Shown here one piece after another: positions 45,801 to 54,486 of a stretch of 64,000 bases of DNA. The notes under the pieces are model-generated. The model did no database searches and was not told the origin of the DNA. It saw nothing but the letters and a program-made list of their open reading frames with translations. This stretch comes from Flammeovirga sp. SJP92 (GTDB lineage Bacteria > Bacteroidota > Bacteroidia > Cytophagales > Flammeovirgaceae): contig NZ_LQAQ01000119.1 in assembly GCF_001583495.1 (NCBI RefSeq), positions 43,617-107,616 on the forward strand. Direction: 5' to 3'. Position 1 is the stretch's first letter. Each line of letters opens with the position of its first letter. Position numbers and translations under genes: made by a program.

Positions 45801-46700
45801 ATGAAACATATAATTTTAGTTCTTTTTTTCTTAATACCCTTAACCTCTATTTGCCAGCCAACTATTAGTTTTACATTTGATGATGGAAATACTTCAAATC
45901 AAGGAAACTTCAAGTTCGAAGACTGGAATGATATGATTTTGAGTACTTTGGATAGTGCGAATCTCAAAGCTATATTTTTTGTAAAAACTCGCGGAATGTC
46001 ATCTGATAAAGGAAAATACTTATTGGAATCTTGGGATAAGAGAGGGCATAAAATAGCGAATCACACCCACTCACATCCATTTTTTAATAGTAATGATATT
46101 AATGCTGAAGACTTCACAAATGAACTGTTGAAAGCTGATGATTTAATCAAAAATTATAAAAATTATGTCAAGCTCTTTAGGTTTCCCTACTTGAAAGAAG
46201 GAAATAGCCAAACTGAAATTGATAGCATTAGACAAATCCTTAAAGACAATGGTTACCGAAATGGTTATGTAACTATCGATGCATCGGATTGGTATATAGA
46301 TAGTCGACTAAGAAAAAGATTGAAAGAGAATGCACAGGCAGATATTAATGATTTTAAGGCCTTTTATTTGGAACATTTGTTTGATCGTGCAAATTACTAT
46401 GAACAATTGTCTTTTGAACTTACGGGTAGACACATCAGTCATACATTATTGTTGCATCATAACTTAGCAGCAGCCTTATTTTTAGATGATTTGATTGCCA
46501 TGTTCAAGTCCAAAGGTTGGAATATTATCTCTGCAGATGAAGCATATAAAGATCCTATTTTCAAACAAATTCCCCATCATGCAGGTGAAAGTCTTATTTG
46601 GGCTTTGGCCAAGGATTCTGGAAAATATGAAGGTTTACTGAGATATCCAGCAGAAGACAGTAGGTATGAAAAGAAGCGAATGAATGAACTAGGGCTTTAA
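45801..46700 (+). CDS. Exported polysaccharide deacetylase
   Basis: 299 aa from ATG 45801, which gives signal peptide MKHIILVLFFLIPLTSIC; an upstream ATG at 45732 lacks a sensible leader. NodB-type motifs are intact: TFDDG (25-29, metal/catalytic Asp), H88-x-x-x-H92 in HTHSH, and RFPY later. It should remove N- or O-acetyl groups from a cell-envelope or environmental polysaccharide. It stands alone between the BlaR-like gene and a gene relic. Confidence 0.82.
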   Translation: MKHIILVLFFLIPLTSICQPTISFTFDDGNTSNQGNFKFEDWNDMILSTLDSANLKAIFFVKTRGMSSDKGKYLLESWDKRGHKIANHTHSHPFFNSNDINAEDFTNELLKADDLIKNYKNYVKLFRFPYLKEGNSQTEIDSIRQILKDNGYRNGYVTIDASDWYIDSRLRKRLKENAQADINDFKAFYLEHLFDRANYYEQLSFELTGRHISHTLLLHHNLAAALFLDDLIAMFKSKGWNIISADEAYKDPIFKQIPHHAGESLIWALAKDSGKYEGLLRYPAEDSRYEKKRMNELGL

Positions 46701-46775
46701 AAAGAAAGATGACTGAAACTAAATTTGATATCCGAAAAAAGTTTTTTCACAGAATATTCCAACTAGATATTATTG

Positions 46776-46867
46776 TCAACTAAACCTTTTGCTACATTAG
46801 TTGGCGGTGGTTATATTACTTATTCAGCTTTTTGGGAGTTTCAAAGACTTAATTAGTGGGAACTGAT
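46776..46867 (+). pseudogene. Orphan 3' end of the propeller-lipoprotein gene
   Basis: Matches 43615-43706 with about six differences in 92 bases, including the last 26 codons (LVGGGYITYSAF..EFQRLN), the stop codon and some bases after it. No upstream part of that gene is present. It is followed within 50 bp by leader repeat C. It lies in a 351-bp gap that otherwise shows only a 24-codon ORF (MTETKFDIRKKFF...) running into the relic out of frame. Confidence 0.8.
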
Positions 46868-46912
46868 CAAAAAAAAGAGAGTATAAAAAAAACATTTCAA
46901 CTCGTTTATCTT

Positions 46913-47030
46913 CACGAATTGATTTGAAAAAATCAATTCTTGTTTTGTAATACATAAACAAGTAAATTTAAATCATCTTTCAATAACTTAATAGAAAACT
47001 TAATTTTAATGGAAGTTGAAAGTGTATTTT
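46913..47030 (+). repeat. Island leader repeat, copy C
   Basis: Nearly identical to copy D (51738-51857) and related to A/B/E in its core TTCTTGTTTTGTAATACATA. Ends GGAAGTTGAAAGTGT and lies 22 bp before the ATG at 47052. Confidence 0.8.
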
Positions 47031-47051
47031 GATATTTGTTAGCAAAAATTT

Positions 47052-47384
47052 ATGAGAACATTCTACAAATATCCAATCTTGACTTTGACAACAAATTTAG
47101 TTGTAAATTTATTGCTGGCATTCTTTCTGATTTTAATTCAAGCAGATGGGATTCTAGATTATAAAGTTGGATTTGTAGTGAATTCACCAATAATTGGAAT
47201 AGTTCTGATTACTTTGATTCTTACATATGTAAAATATTTTGGTCGACAGAATTCCGAAAATAGAACTGTTCAAAAAACAATAACTATTTTCATTCTAGGA
47301 CTAATGATAGTATTGATTTATTCTTTTAATATGCTCTGTTGGATTGATTTGTTTGATGGAAAAACAAACGCATTATTACCATGA
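47052..47384 (+). CDS. Small membrane protein
   Basis: 110 aa with three hydrophobic segments (about 10-30, 42-60, 77-97) and short charged loops. No family recognised. Its stop overlaps the start of the DgkA gene by 4 bp, so the two are translated together, and leader repeat C lies immediately upstream. Confidence 0.55.
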   Translation: MRTFYKYPILTLTTNLVVNLLLAFFLILIQADGILDYKVGFVVNSPIIGIVLITLILTYVKYFGRQNSENRTVQKTITIFILGLMIVLIYSFNMLCWIDLFDGKTNALLP

Positions 47385-47782
47385 CAAAAATGGAAAAATC
47401 AAATAGTTTCTCGCTTCGAAAAAGATTAGTGAGCTTTCGATATGCTTTCAATGGAATAAAAAACTTGATTAAAAATGAGCATAATGCACGGGTACATATT
47501 GTTGGCTTAACTTGTGTAATTGGATTCGGAATATTTTTTAAAATTGGATTGATAGAATGGATTGCAATTACTATTGTTTCGGGACTTGTGATATTAACGG
47601 AATTATTAAACACAGCCATTGAAAGACTTGGTGATTTTGTTCAATCAGACTGGGATGAAACAATTGGAATGATTAAAGATTATTGTGCGGGAGCAGTTTT
47701 AATTTCTGCCGTGATTTCGGTGATTGTCGGTGGATTAATTTTTATTCCAAAGATAATTGAGATGATAAAAAACTTTTGCTAA
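47381..47782 (+). CDS. dgkA: Undecaprenol/diacylglycerol kinase (DgkA family)
   Basis: 133-aa integral membrane kinase. The conserved N-terminal FRYAFNGIKNLIKNEHNARVH, the catalytic ELLNTAIERLGDFV and the nucleotide-site IKDYCAGAVLI are present, with three membrane helices. In Gram-positives the family phosphorylates undecaprenol, in Proteobacteria diacylglycerol; which one applies here is not visible. It overlaps the small membrane-protein gene by 4 bp. An 11-bp perfect hairpin (47864-47889) follows. Confidence 0.88.
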   Translation: MTKMEKSNSFSLRKRLVSFRYAFNGIKNLIKNEHNARVHIVGLTCVIGFGIFFKIGLIEWIAITIVSGLVILTELLNTAIERLGDFVQSDWDETIGMIKDYCAGAVLISAVISVIVGGLIFIPKIIEMIKNFC

Positions 47783-47921
47783 TAATAAATATAGGTCATT
47801 TGGCAGATAGTGCTAAATTTGAAATGAGTACAATTAATAAAATACATAGCGGTTTGACAGGTTGAAGCATTTGAAATGTCAAATGCTTCGTATTCGAGTG
47901 GATATACGCCATTATCATATT

Positions 47922-47954
47922 ATTCAATAATGTGACAATGATGTTTATTAAATG
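47922..47954 (+). repeat. Block shared with 51861-51892
   Basis: AATAATGTGACAATG plus the following TGTTT and TTAAATG-like bases occur here and just after leader repeat D. Here the block lies 45 bp before the ATG at 47999, there 15 bp before the ATG at 51907, so it belongs to the upstream regions of island genes. Confidence 0.55.
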
Positions 47955-47998
47955 TTAGTGACCATACTTAATAAAACTTAATTAAAAAAGGTATAACA

Positions 47999-48337
47999 AT
48001 GAATTTATTACTAAGGTATTTTGGACTATTTTTCTTTGTATCAAGCCATTTATTTTTAGCATTTCAATTCCTTTTTGATCCAAATATTGATTTAAAAGTT
48101 CAAGGTATAACTTCATTTGAAATACTTTGGTTTTTAGGAATAATGTCTGTTTTAACTCTTTTTATTTATAGTTTGTCTCTAAGGTCACCTATTTGGGTAT
48201 TTAGTTTATTGTTAATTTTTGGAATTGTATGGACATTTATTCCATTAATATTTACATTTTTTGGAATACCATTTTTAATAATATATTTAGTTTTTGGTTC
48301 AATAATATATTTTAAATCAAAAATAATTTTATCATAA
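47999..48337 (+). CDS. Small membrane protein
   Basis: 112 aa with four hydrophobic segments and almost no charged residues outside the loops (MNLLLRYFGLFFFVSSHLFL, then FEILWFLGIMSVLTLFIYSL). Not recognised. Stands alone. Confidence 0.5.
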   Translation: MNLLLRYFGLFFFVSSHLFLAFQFLFDPNIDLKVQGITSFEILWFLGIMSVLTLFIYSLSLRSPIWVFSLLLIFGIVWTFIPLIFTFFGIPFLIIYLVFGSIIYFKSKIILS

Positions 48338-48483
48338 ATTTAGTAAGGGGAAATATCACAAATCACTAGTAATAAGTTGCTAACATCAACTAAACTCCAT
48401 CCACAGATTGATTAGTCTGAAGGTGGTAGTTAAGTAGGTTCGTTAGGCATTATTGGTATTAAACTGAATTAACTTAAAAAGCA

Positions 48484-49476
48484 GTGTATAAACATTATAA
48501 TTACAAGAATTGCTTGATTGCAATTCTCTTACTATTAGTGCTAGAATACTTATTTTATATTTTCTTAGGCGAAAGACTTTTTTCTGAATCATTCCTCGTA
48601 TTAGGCATAATCTTAGATTTTTCACTATTGATTTATTTGGTGCTAAATATTAAGATTTTAGAAATTAATAATGATTCCATACTCATTAAGAAGAAATTTC
48701 TAAATAAGGTTATTCGGCTTCCTTTTAAAAGTTTAGATTATTATTCACTTCAACGAGTGAAAACAGAGAATAATCTTGATCAAACGTTGATTTTATATTT
48801 TAAGGAAACAGTTTTACTTTTTGATAAATACTCTTTTGCTCGTTCAAGTATAATATCTAAGATTATAACGGTCTTGAATTCAAAGCATAAAAAGAAGTCT
48901 AAAAAAAATCATTTTAGGAATTCTACAATTAAGACAAATAGACGCTTTATTCTCTTTGGATTTACATGTTTAATTTTTTCTTTCATTTTTTTGACATTTC
49001 TTATTATTTCGAACTTTAATTCCAACAAGGTTACTACTAGTCCATATTGGATAAAAGGACATTTAGCAAAGGATATATATTTTTCACAAGGGGCAAAAGG
49101 TTATACTTGTTATTTCAACTTAGAAGAGCATCCTAATCTTAAATTTGATTTATCTAAAAGGATTTATAATCAATTACCTTTAGATGAGAGGGTAAAGAAT
49201 ACATTTTTTCAACTGAATATATCTGAGAGTGATTATCGATCAAAAATTACAAAAGAAGAAGAAAAGAAATGGGTTGATTATATAACTTTTAATCTCTATT
49301 CAGTAAAAGTGAATACTTTAAAAGTGGGTGGTGAAATATATTACAATCATCAAAGTGAAGAAGATCAATTAAGAGATTTAAAATTATTTTCACTTTTATG
49401 TTTCAACTTATCAATAATATCAATTTTACTATTAAGTCCACTATCCTTTGAAAGGGCTCTTCCTACAAATTATTAA
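48484..49476 (+). CDS. Membrane protein with PH-like cytoplasmic segment
   Basis: 330 aa starting at GTG 48484; an in-frame TAA just upstream rules out a longer form. Two N-terminal membrane helices are followed by a strand-rich segment (KILEINNDSILIKKKFLNKV, IRLPFKSLDYYSLQ) resembling bacterial PH-domain membrane proteins. A third helix near 150-175 leads to an extracytoplasmic domain with one Cys, and a C-terminal helix closes it. Family not recognised. Confidence 0.5.
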   Translation: MYKHYNYKNCLIAILLLLVLEYLFYIFLGERLFSESFLVLGIILDFSLLIYLVLNIKILEINNDSILIKKKFLNKVIRLPFKSLDYYSLQRVKTENNLDQTLILYFKETVLLFDKYSFARSSIISKIITVLNSKHKKKSKKNHFRNSTIKTNRRFILFGFTCLIFSFIFLTFLIISNFNSNKVTTSPYWIKGHLAKDIYFSQGAKGYTCYFNLEEHPNLKFDLSKRIYNQLPLDERVKNTFFQLNISESDYRSKITKEEEKKWVDYITFNLYSVKVNTLKVGGEIYYNHQSEEDQLRDLKLFSLLCFNLSIISILLLSPLSFERALPTNY

Positions 49477-49560
49477 AAACGATGTCAAACAATCGCTGAT
49501 CTGCATCCAGGGTTTAAATGACCTTGCAAGTAGTTTAGCACTTTCGTAGTATTCAATTGA

Positions 49561-50046
49561 ATGATCGAATCAGATAAACATATAATAAAAACTATTGAAT
49601 TGCTCAGTGATTTTTTAGGTATTCTCTCAGATGGATACAATCCTACAGTTATTTGGCTTAAGATTGATAGAACAGTAAGAATCAAACCTGAAAAAATATT
49701 TAATGATCACTGGTTTGGGAAGGGTTCATTGGAACAAATATTATCAACAAAAAAAGAGTTGAATAAAGATTTAGAAGAAATATTAACGGATTGTTTTGAA
49801 TGGTCATTGGTTCATTTAAGAACTTTCAACAAATCAGCAGACCTCTTCAATTCCAAATATCACTGTGAAAACTTGAATAAATTAATTGGTAAGGTCAAAA
49901 ATGACATTCTAAATTATTTCGATTCTGATCAATTGAAGTTAAGTGTATATATTATTGACACCAAGGATGGAAGTCTAGAGAAATATTTGTTCTTAGAGAG
50001 TAACGATCTGAATGCATATTTTGTCTTTGGAAATTACATACATTAA
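49561..50046 (+). CDS. Small hypothetical protein, immunity-like
   Basis: 161 aa, acidic, no leader. Helical middle (GSLEQILSTKKELNKDLEEI) and a beta-rich end (LKLSVYIIDTKDGSLEKYLF). Not recognised. The 323-bp gap after it (50047-50369) shows no gene and must hold the promoter of the aldo/keto reductase gene. Confidence 0.5.
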   Translation: MIESDKHIIKTIELLSDFLGILSDGYNPTVIWLKIDRTVRIKPEKIFNDHWFGKGSLEQILSTKKELNKDLEEILTDCFEWSLVHLRTFNKSADLFNSKYHCENLNKLIGKVKNDILNYFDSDQLKLSVYIIDTKDGSLEKYLFLESNDLNAYFVFGNYIH

Positions 50047-50369
50047 AATAATACGTTGTACAAAATTAAAACAAATTTTAAGAGCACATTGCTTCTAATC
50101 TTTGTTGCATTTACAAAACTAAATGGATTTATTCAGAATTCGACTATTCTTAAAACTTCATTGCACATTTTCTCAATCACATTAAAAAAGAAACAAGTAG
50201 AGCAGTAAAATATGTGGTAGCAAAAGTGGTTGCCAACACTTTTTAACTTCAATCAGATATATCCTTCAGCAACAGACTGTAATTTTGGTCATTTATACTT
50301 GTATTTTGGTTATTTCTTCCCCATCAAGGTTTATAATTTTGTATCATAATTTTCAAACAAAAAAAACAG

Positions 50370-51425
50370 ATGAGCAATTATATAAATTTAGGAAAAACAG
50401 GATTAAAAGTATCTAAAATTGCATTTGGAGCGGGCACTTTTGGAAATGTATGGGGAGATGGTTGGAGTATCTCAAAGGAAGAAGCGAGTAAAATTTTCAA
50501 CACGTTTTTAGACTCGGGGATGAACTTTATAGATACTGCAAATGTGTATCAAGGAGGCGAAAGTGAAAAATGGGTAGGGGATTTGTTAAAAGAACGTGGT
50601 GGAAGAGAAAAAGTAGTTATTTCTACAAAGTATACCATGAGTATGGATGCTTCGAACCCTACAAGTGGAGGTAATGGAAGATTACAAATGATTCGTGAGG
50701 TGGAAGCATCATTAAAACGAATGCAAATCGATTATGTTGATGTGTTATACCTTCACCATTGGGATGCCAGTACTCCAGTAGAAGAAACGATGAAAGCTTT
50801 AGATCAAATTGTTGCATCAGGTAAGGTGCGTTATATAGGTTTTAGTAATTTTCCTGGTTGGTACTTAGGCAAAGCAGATGTACTTTCTAAATGGCATGGT
50901 TTTGAACCAGTTTCGGCTATTCAAATGGAATACAACCTATTAGAAAGAACTATTGAAAGGGAGTTCACACCCTTTGCAAAAGAATCTGGTATTGGAATAT
51001 TTGCTTGGAGTCCACTTGCTAATGGTTTGCTAACAGGACGTTATGATTTTGATATTGTAAAAAGAGAAGTGCTTGGTTCTGGACGTGTTACCAAAACTTT
51101 TGTCACCGATCCATTTATTGATGCTTTTTCAGAACAATCTCAAACCATAATAAAAACCTTGAAAATAGTAGCCGAAGAATTGGGACATAGCCCTGCACAA
51201 GTTGCAGCCGCATGGATTTTACATCAGCCCTATATCTCAGGACTAGTTGCAGGTGCGTCCAAGGTAAGTCAAATAGAGCAAAGTATTGAAGCTTTAGACA
51301 TTGTAATACCAGAAGCACAATTACAACAACTCAACGAGGTTTCAAAACCAGCACCATCTAATCCTTACAGTTTTCATTCAGGGCCTATTCAAGATGCTAT
51401 ACATGGTGGTGAAGTCATAGGCTAA
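50370..51425 (+). CDS. Aldo/keto reductase
   Basis: 351-aa NADPH-dependent aldo/keto reductase of the YdbC/L-glyceraldehyde-reductase style barrel. The catalytic tetrad is visible as D55 and Y60 (DTANVYQGGESE), K87 (ISTKYT) and a His at 129/130 (LYLHHWD); the C-terminal cofactor-binding segment includes GLVAGASKVSQIEQ. Cytoplasmic, substrate unknown. A strong intrinsic terminator follows; the gene looks like a standard chromosomal gene within the island. Confidence 0.88.
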   Translation: MSNYINLGKTGLKVSKIAFGAGTFGNVWGDGWSISKEEASKIFNTFLDSGMNFIDTANVYQGGESEKWVGDLLKERGGREKVVISTKYTMSMDASNPTSGGNGRLQMIREVEASLKRMQIDYVDVLYLHHWDASTPVEETMKALDQIVASGKVRYIGFSNFPGWYLGKADVLSKWHGFEPVSAIQMEYNLLERTIEREFTPFAKESGIGIFAWSPLANGLLTGRYDFDIVKREVLGSGRVTKTFVTDPFIDAFSEQSQTIIKTLKIVAEELGHSPAQVAAAWILHQPYISGLVAGASKVSQIEQSIEALDIVIPEAQLQQLNEVSKPAPSNPYSFHSGPIQDAIHGGEVIG

Positions 51426-51490
51426 AGCTAGGACCCAATAATTAGGACTTAGTTTTGTTGTTATATAAATACCGTTATGTGGATATTAGA

Positions 51491-51524
51491 AAAGACTTTT
51501 CGGTTACTCGAAAAGTCTTTTTTT
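51491..51524 (+). terminator. Intrinsic terminator after the aldo/keto reductase
   Basis: AAAGACTTTTCG and CGAAAAGTCTTT form a perfect 12-bp stem with a 6-base loop, followed by a T-run. Confidence 0.9.
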
Positions 51525-51737
51525 GATGAGAACTATTTTATAGGAACCTTTATGTTTCTTTCTTCTCAAAAATATGTTTTGATACATAAAATAGTGCCTG
51601 AAAGCAGTATAAGAAGTTTGTTTTAAGACTTCTTACTCCACTTCATATTTTTTATTATGACTTCCTTATCAAGAATTTTTTTATGTCCAACTTTTTAGAA
51701 GTTAAACCCAAATTCAAAAAAGCAAATTGTATTTGTG

Positions 51738-51857
51738 CACGAATTGAGTCAAAAAAAGTCATTCTTGTTTTGTAATACATAAACATGTAAATTTAAATCA
51801 TCTTTCAACAATCTACTAGCAAACTTAATTTTAATGGAAGTTGAAAGTGTTTTTTAC
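51738..51857 (+). repeat. Island leader repeat, copy D
   Basis: Differs from copy C at only a few positions over about 118 bp, starting CACGAATTGA and ending GGAAGTTGAAAGTGT. It lies 50 bp before the ATG at 51907, within a 481-bp gap whose other content is the terminator at 51491 and A/T-rich sequence. Confidence 0.8.
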
Positions 51858-51906
51858 TATTGGAATAATGTGACAATGGTGTTTTTTTAATGATATAAAT
51901 AATGAT

Positions 51907-52833
51907 ATGAAACAAATATTTTTATCTGTGGTAATTACGATAATAACAGCAAATTTGTATGCACAAAATGACAGTATTAGAGGGAGTTACACAATATTTG
52001 AAAGTAACGCAACTCGTAATAATAGACTCATTCTATCAGCTGATGAAGATGGTGCTTATTTTAGATCTACTTGGGGGACTGGAGGTACAGATGCTTTTAC
52101 TTTTAGAAATTCAAATAATGAATATATATTTACCTTAGATGAAAATAATAAAATTGGAATAGGTACTTATACACCAAATGAAAAATTGACTCTACAAAAT
52201 GGGAATATTGAACTTGCTATAAGTAATGGATATTTTTTTACTAGTGGTGAAGAAATTAATAGCATTGATTTTGCGTATAGAGATAATCGTTACACTGAGT
52301 CAAAGATTGCTAAAATATCGTTAAAGAACTATAATCCATATGGCACTGGTTGGTATGGTTTTACAGAAAGATATAATGCAGGGTTAAGTTTTTATACTTC
52401 TAATGATAACTCTTTAATAGAGAGTATGACTATTAAACATAATGGCAATATTGGTATTGGAACTAATCTATCATCAAATCCAAATAATTACAAATTAGCT
52501 GTTAATGGAACAATTGGAGCTAAAGCCATCAAAGTAGAAGTGACAACTAATACATGGAGTGATTTTGTTTTTAATGATGGGTATAAATTGAAATCATTGA
52601 AAGAAGTAGAAGAATTCATTAAACTTAACAATCATTTACCTGATATTCCAAAAGCAGATGATGTAGAGAAAAATGGAATTAATTTAGTTGAAATGGATGC
52701 TAAACTTCTTCAAAAAATTGAGGAATTAACTCTATATATTATAGAGCAACAAAAAGAGATAGAAGAGCTTAAAGAGAAAAATAAAAAAATTAAGGAGATC
52801 GAAGAAATTCTAGAAAAAAATAATCTGAGGTAA
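51907..52833 (+). CDS. Exported tail-fibre-like surface protein
   Basis: 308 aa. Signal peptide MKQIFLSVVITIITANLYAQ; then beta-rich repeats with NNKIGIGTYTPNEKLTLQ and GNIGIGTNLSSN turns, then a conserved tail (YKLAVNGTIGAKAIKVEV, WSDFVF, LKEVEEFIKLNNHLPDIP, NLVEMDAKLLQKIEELTLYI) and a C-terminal coiled coil. This composition is common in Bacteroidota surface proteins related to phage tail-fibre chaperone-type ends. Trimerisation through the coiled coil is likely. Confidence 0.75.
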   Translation: MKQIFLSVVITIITANLYAQNDSIRGSYTIFESNATRNNRLILSADEDGAYFRSTWGTGGTDAFTFRNSNNEYIFTLDENNKIGIGTYTPNEKLTLQNGNIELAISNGYFFTSGEEINSIDFAYRDNRYTESKIAKISLKNYNPYGTGWYGFTERYNAGLSFYTSNDNSLIESMTIKHNGNIGIGTNLSSNPNNYKLAVNGTIGAKAIKVEVTTNTWSDFVFNDGYKLKSLKEVEEFIKLNNHLPDIPKADDVEKNGINLVEMDAKLLQKIEELTLYIIEQQKEIEELKEKNKKIKEIEEILEKNNLR

Positions 52834-52902
52834 AAGTGATGTGTATATAATATCCGCTAAATGTGCATTTCTGCATGTTATAGTTGATTCCCCTTTTGTT
52901 GA

Positions 52903-53052
52903 CTCTCACATACTAATAACGAAGTCGTTGTTGGTTATTTGCCTGAAAAAAAAGAATCTAAGCAGATACATCCGTGTAACGTAAATATTAGATATGATTT
53001 GCCTTTATTTTTTAGAGCAAAGTTACTTTTTACAGATAAAGAAGAGTTCTAA
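52903..53052 (+). pseudogene. Gene remnant
   Basis: An open stretch without a start reads LSHTNNEVVVGYLPEKKESK, IHPCNVNIRYDLPLFFRAKL and LFTDKEEF before its stop. It looks like the end of a small soluble protein. The 614-bp gap it lies in (52834-53447) shows no intact gene. Confidence 0.35.
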
Positions 53053-53112
53053 AAAGAAGGTGAAATAGAAAATGAAAATTTGTAAGGCTCGAAAAGAGTT
53101 AAGAAAGTAATT

Positions 53113-53346
53113 TATGAGCCCTAAAAGAATGTTAGATGATAATGACTTTTGGGACTACTTTCTTTAAGTTAGGTTTTGTGTAATTGCTAATGGCAAAGAA
53201 TATTTTGAAAAAAAACAATAAATCTGCCGAAGTATATGGATTTTGAACCTTTATTATATATCGCTCAAGAACCTATGAATAAGGAAATGAACTATGAATC
53301 AGGTTGTGATTATGGAACTTATTTGAATTATAAATGTTGGAAATAA
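53113..53346 (+). pseudogene. Second gene remnant in the same gap
   Basis: A short frame (MSPKRMLDDNDFWDYFL) and a second piece (MDFEPLLYIAQEPMNKEMNY and onward to CWK) appear to be parts of one small protein interrupted by stops. The DNDFW beginning recalls DUF4240-like proteins, but too little remains to be sure. Confidence 0.3.
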
Positions 53347-53447
53347 AGAGGTTACAAATAGAGTTAATAGCTAATAAGGTATTTAGAAATTAATTGAAAG
53401 TAAAGTACCTCGAATTTGCCCTACTGTCCATACATAGAATATAAAAG

Positions 53448-54185
53448 ATGACAATTAAAGAAATATTAAACACTACAAATCATAGATCTTGGAAAATACC
53501 TACTAGCGGGTGGAAATTTTATCAGGAGTGGAATAATGCAATATTTCTTCATTATCAAGTTGAGTTGAAGGAGTTAAAAAAAATCATTCCTAAAGAATTA
53601 GAAATAGACCTTTATGAGGGTAAACCTTGGGTTTCAGTTGTAGCCTTTACAATGGAGAAAATACGGCCTAAAAATTTACCTGCATTTTCACCAATTTCAG
53701 ATTTTGATGAGATAAATATTCGGACTTACGTAAAATCAAATAATAAAACAGGAGTTTACTTTTTAAGCATTGAAGGTGGAAAAAGTTTGTCATGTAAAAT
53801 TGCAAAGGCAATTTCTGAACTTCCTTATCGATTTTCAAAAATTAAACGGACGAACAAAAAATATCAATCTAAGAACTCAAAATTCAATGACAAACTTGAA
53901 ATTGAATACACAGTTGGAGATATCGTGAAAGAGAAATCGGAATTAGACAAATGGTTAACTGAAAGGTATGCTCTTTTTCAAGATTCAAATGATTCAATTA
54001 ACGAATTTGAAATCCATCATTTGGAATGGCCTATTGATGAAATTGACCTCAAAAAACTAGAGGTTAACTACCCAAGATTTAAAAAAATAATTAACGAGAA
54101 ACCCAATAAAATTCATTACTCAAAAGGAGTGAAAGTAATAGCTTGGGGAATGAATAAAAAAGAAAAAACAAGCTATAATGTTTAG
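53448..54185 (+). CDS. DUF2071 (YqjF-like) protein
   Basis: 245 aa. DUF2071 features include WKFYQEWNNAIFLHYQVELK near the N-terminus, LPKELEIDLYEGKPWVSVV-like central strand (here IIPKELEIDLYEGKPWVSVV) and NIRTYVKSNNKTGVYFLSIE. The family is of unknown function and has an acetoacetate-decarboxylase-like fold. No leader. Flanked on both sides by gene remnants. Confidence 0.8.
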   Translation: MTIKEILNTTNHRSWKIPTSGWKFYQEWNNAIFLHYQVELKELKKIIPKELEIDLYEGKPWVSVVAFTMEKIRPKNLPAFSPISDFDEINIRTYVKSNNKTGVYFLSIEGGKSLSCKIAKAISELPYRFSKIKRTNKKYQSKNSKFNDKLEIEYTVGDIVKEKSELDKWLTERYALFQDSNDSINEFEIHHLEWPIDEIDLKKLEVNYPRFKKIINEKPNKIHYSKGVKVIAWGMNKKEKTSYNV

Positions 54186-54240
54186 TGTAAAATAAATAAG
54201 CTTATTTATCAAAAAGTAATACCCACAACTTAAAAGTAAT

Positions 54241-54422
54241 TGTAATACATATTTTGGTTTCTCAGAAGAATTAAAAGAGGTATATAGAGTCAATTCTATC
54301 AGTGATTATAATGAAAAGACCATTCCGATAATATTATGGATCATGAAGCTGGGATGTATTACCTAGACTTCGAAGTTCCTCTAAATAGTGTATTAAAAAT
54401 TAGCACATTAAAAAAATATTGA
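54241..54422 (+). pseudogene. Frameshifted gene remnant upstream of the toxin-like gene
   Basis: NTYFGFSEELKEVYRVNSIS continues to IPIILW in one frame, then DHEAGMYYLDFEVPLNSVLK to a stop at 54422 in another. It is the tail of a small soluble, immunity-like protein disrupted by a frameshift, and fills most of the 301-bp gap. Confidence 0.45.
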
Positions 54423-54486
54423 TTTAATTTCGTAATCAACTTTTATGCAAACCCAAAAGGAAACAAACTAGGCAAACAAGATTTTT

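Noticed and set aside
47864..47889. 11-bp perfect hairpin after dgkA as an intrinsic terminator
   Set aside because: GAAGCATTTGA and TCAAATGCTTC pair perfectly around AATG, but no T-run follows, so it is mentioned only as a hairpin.
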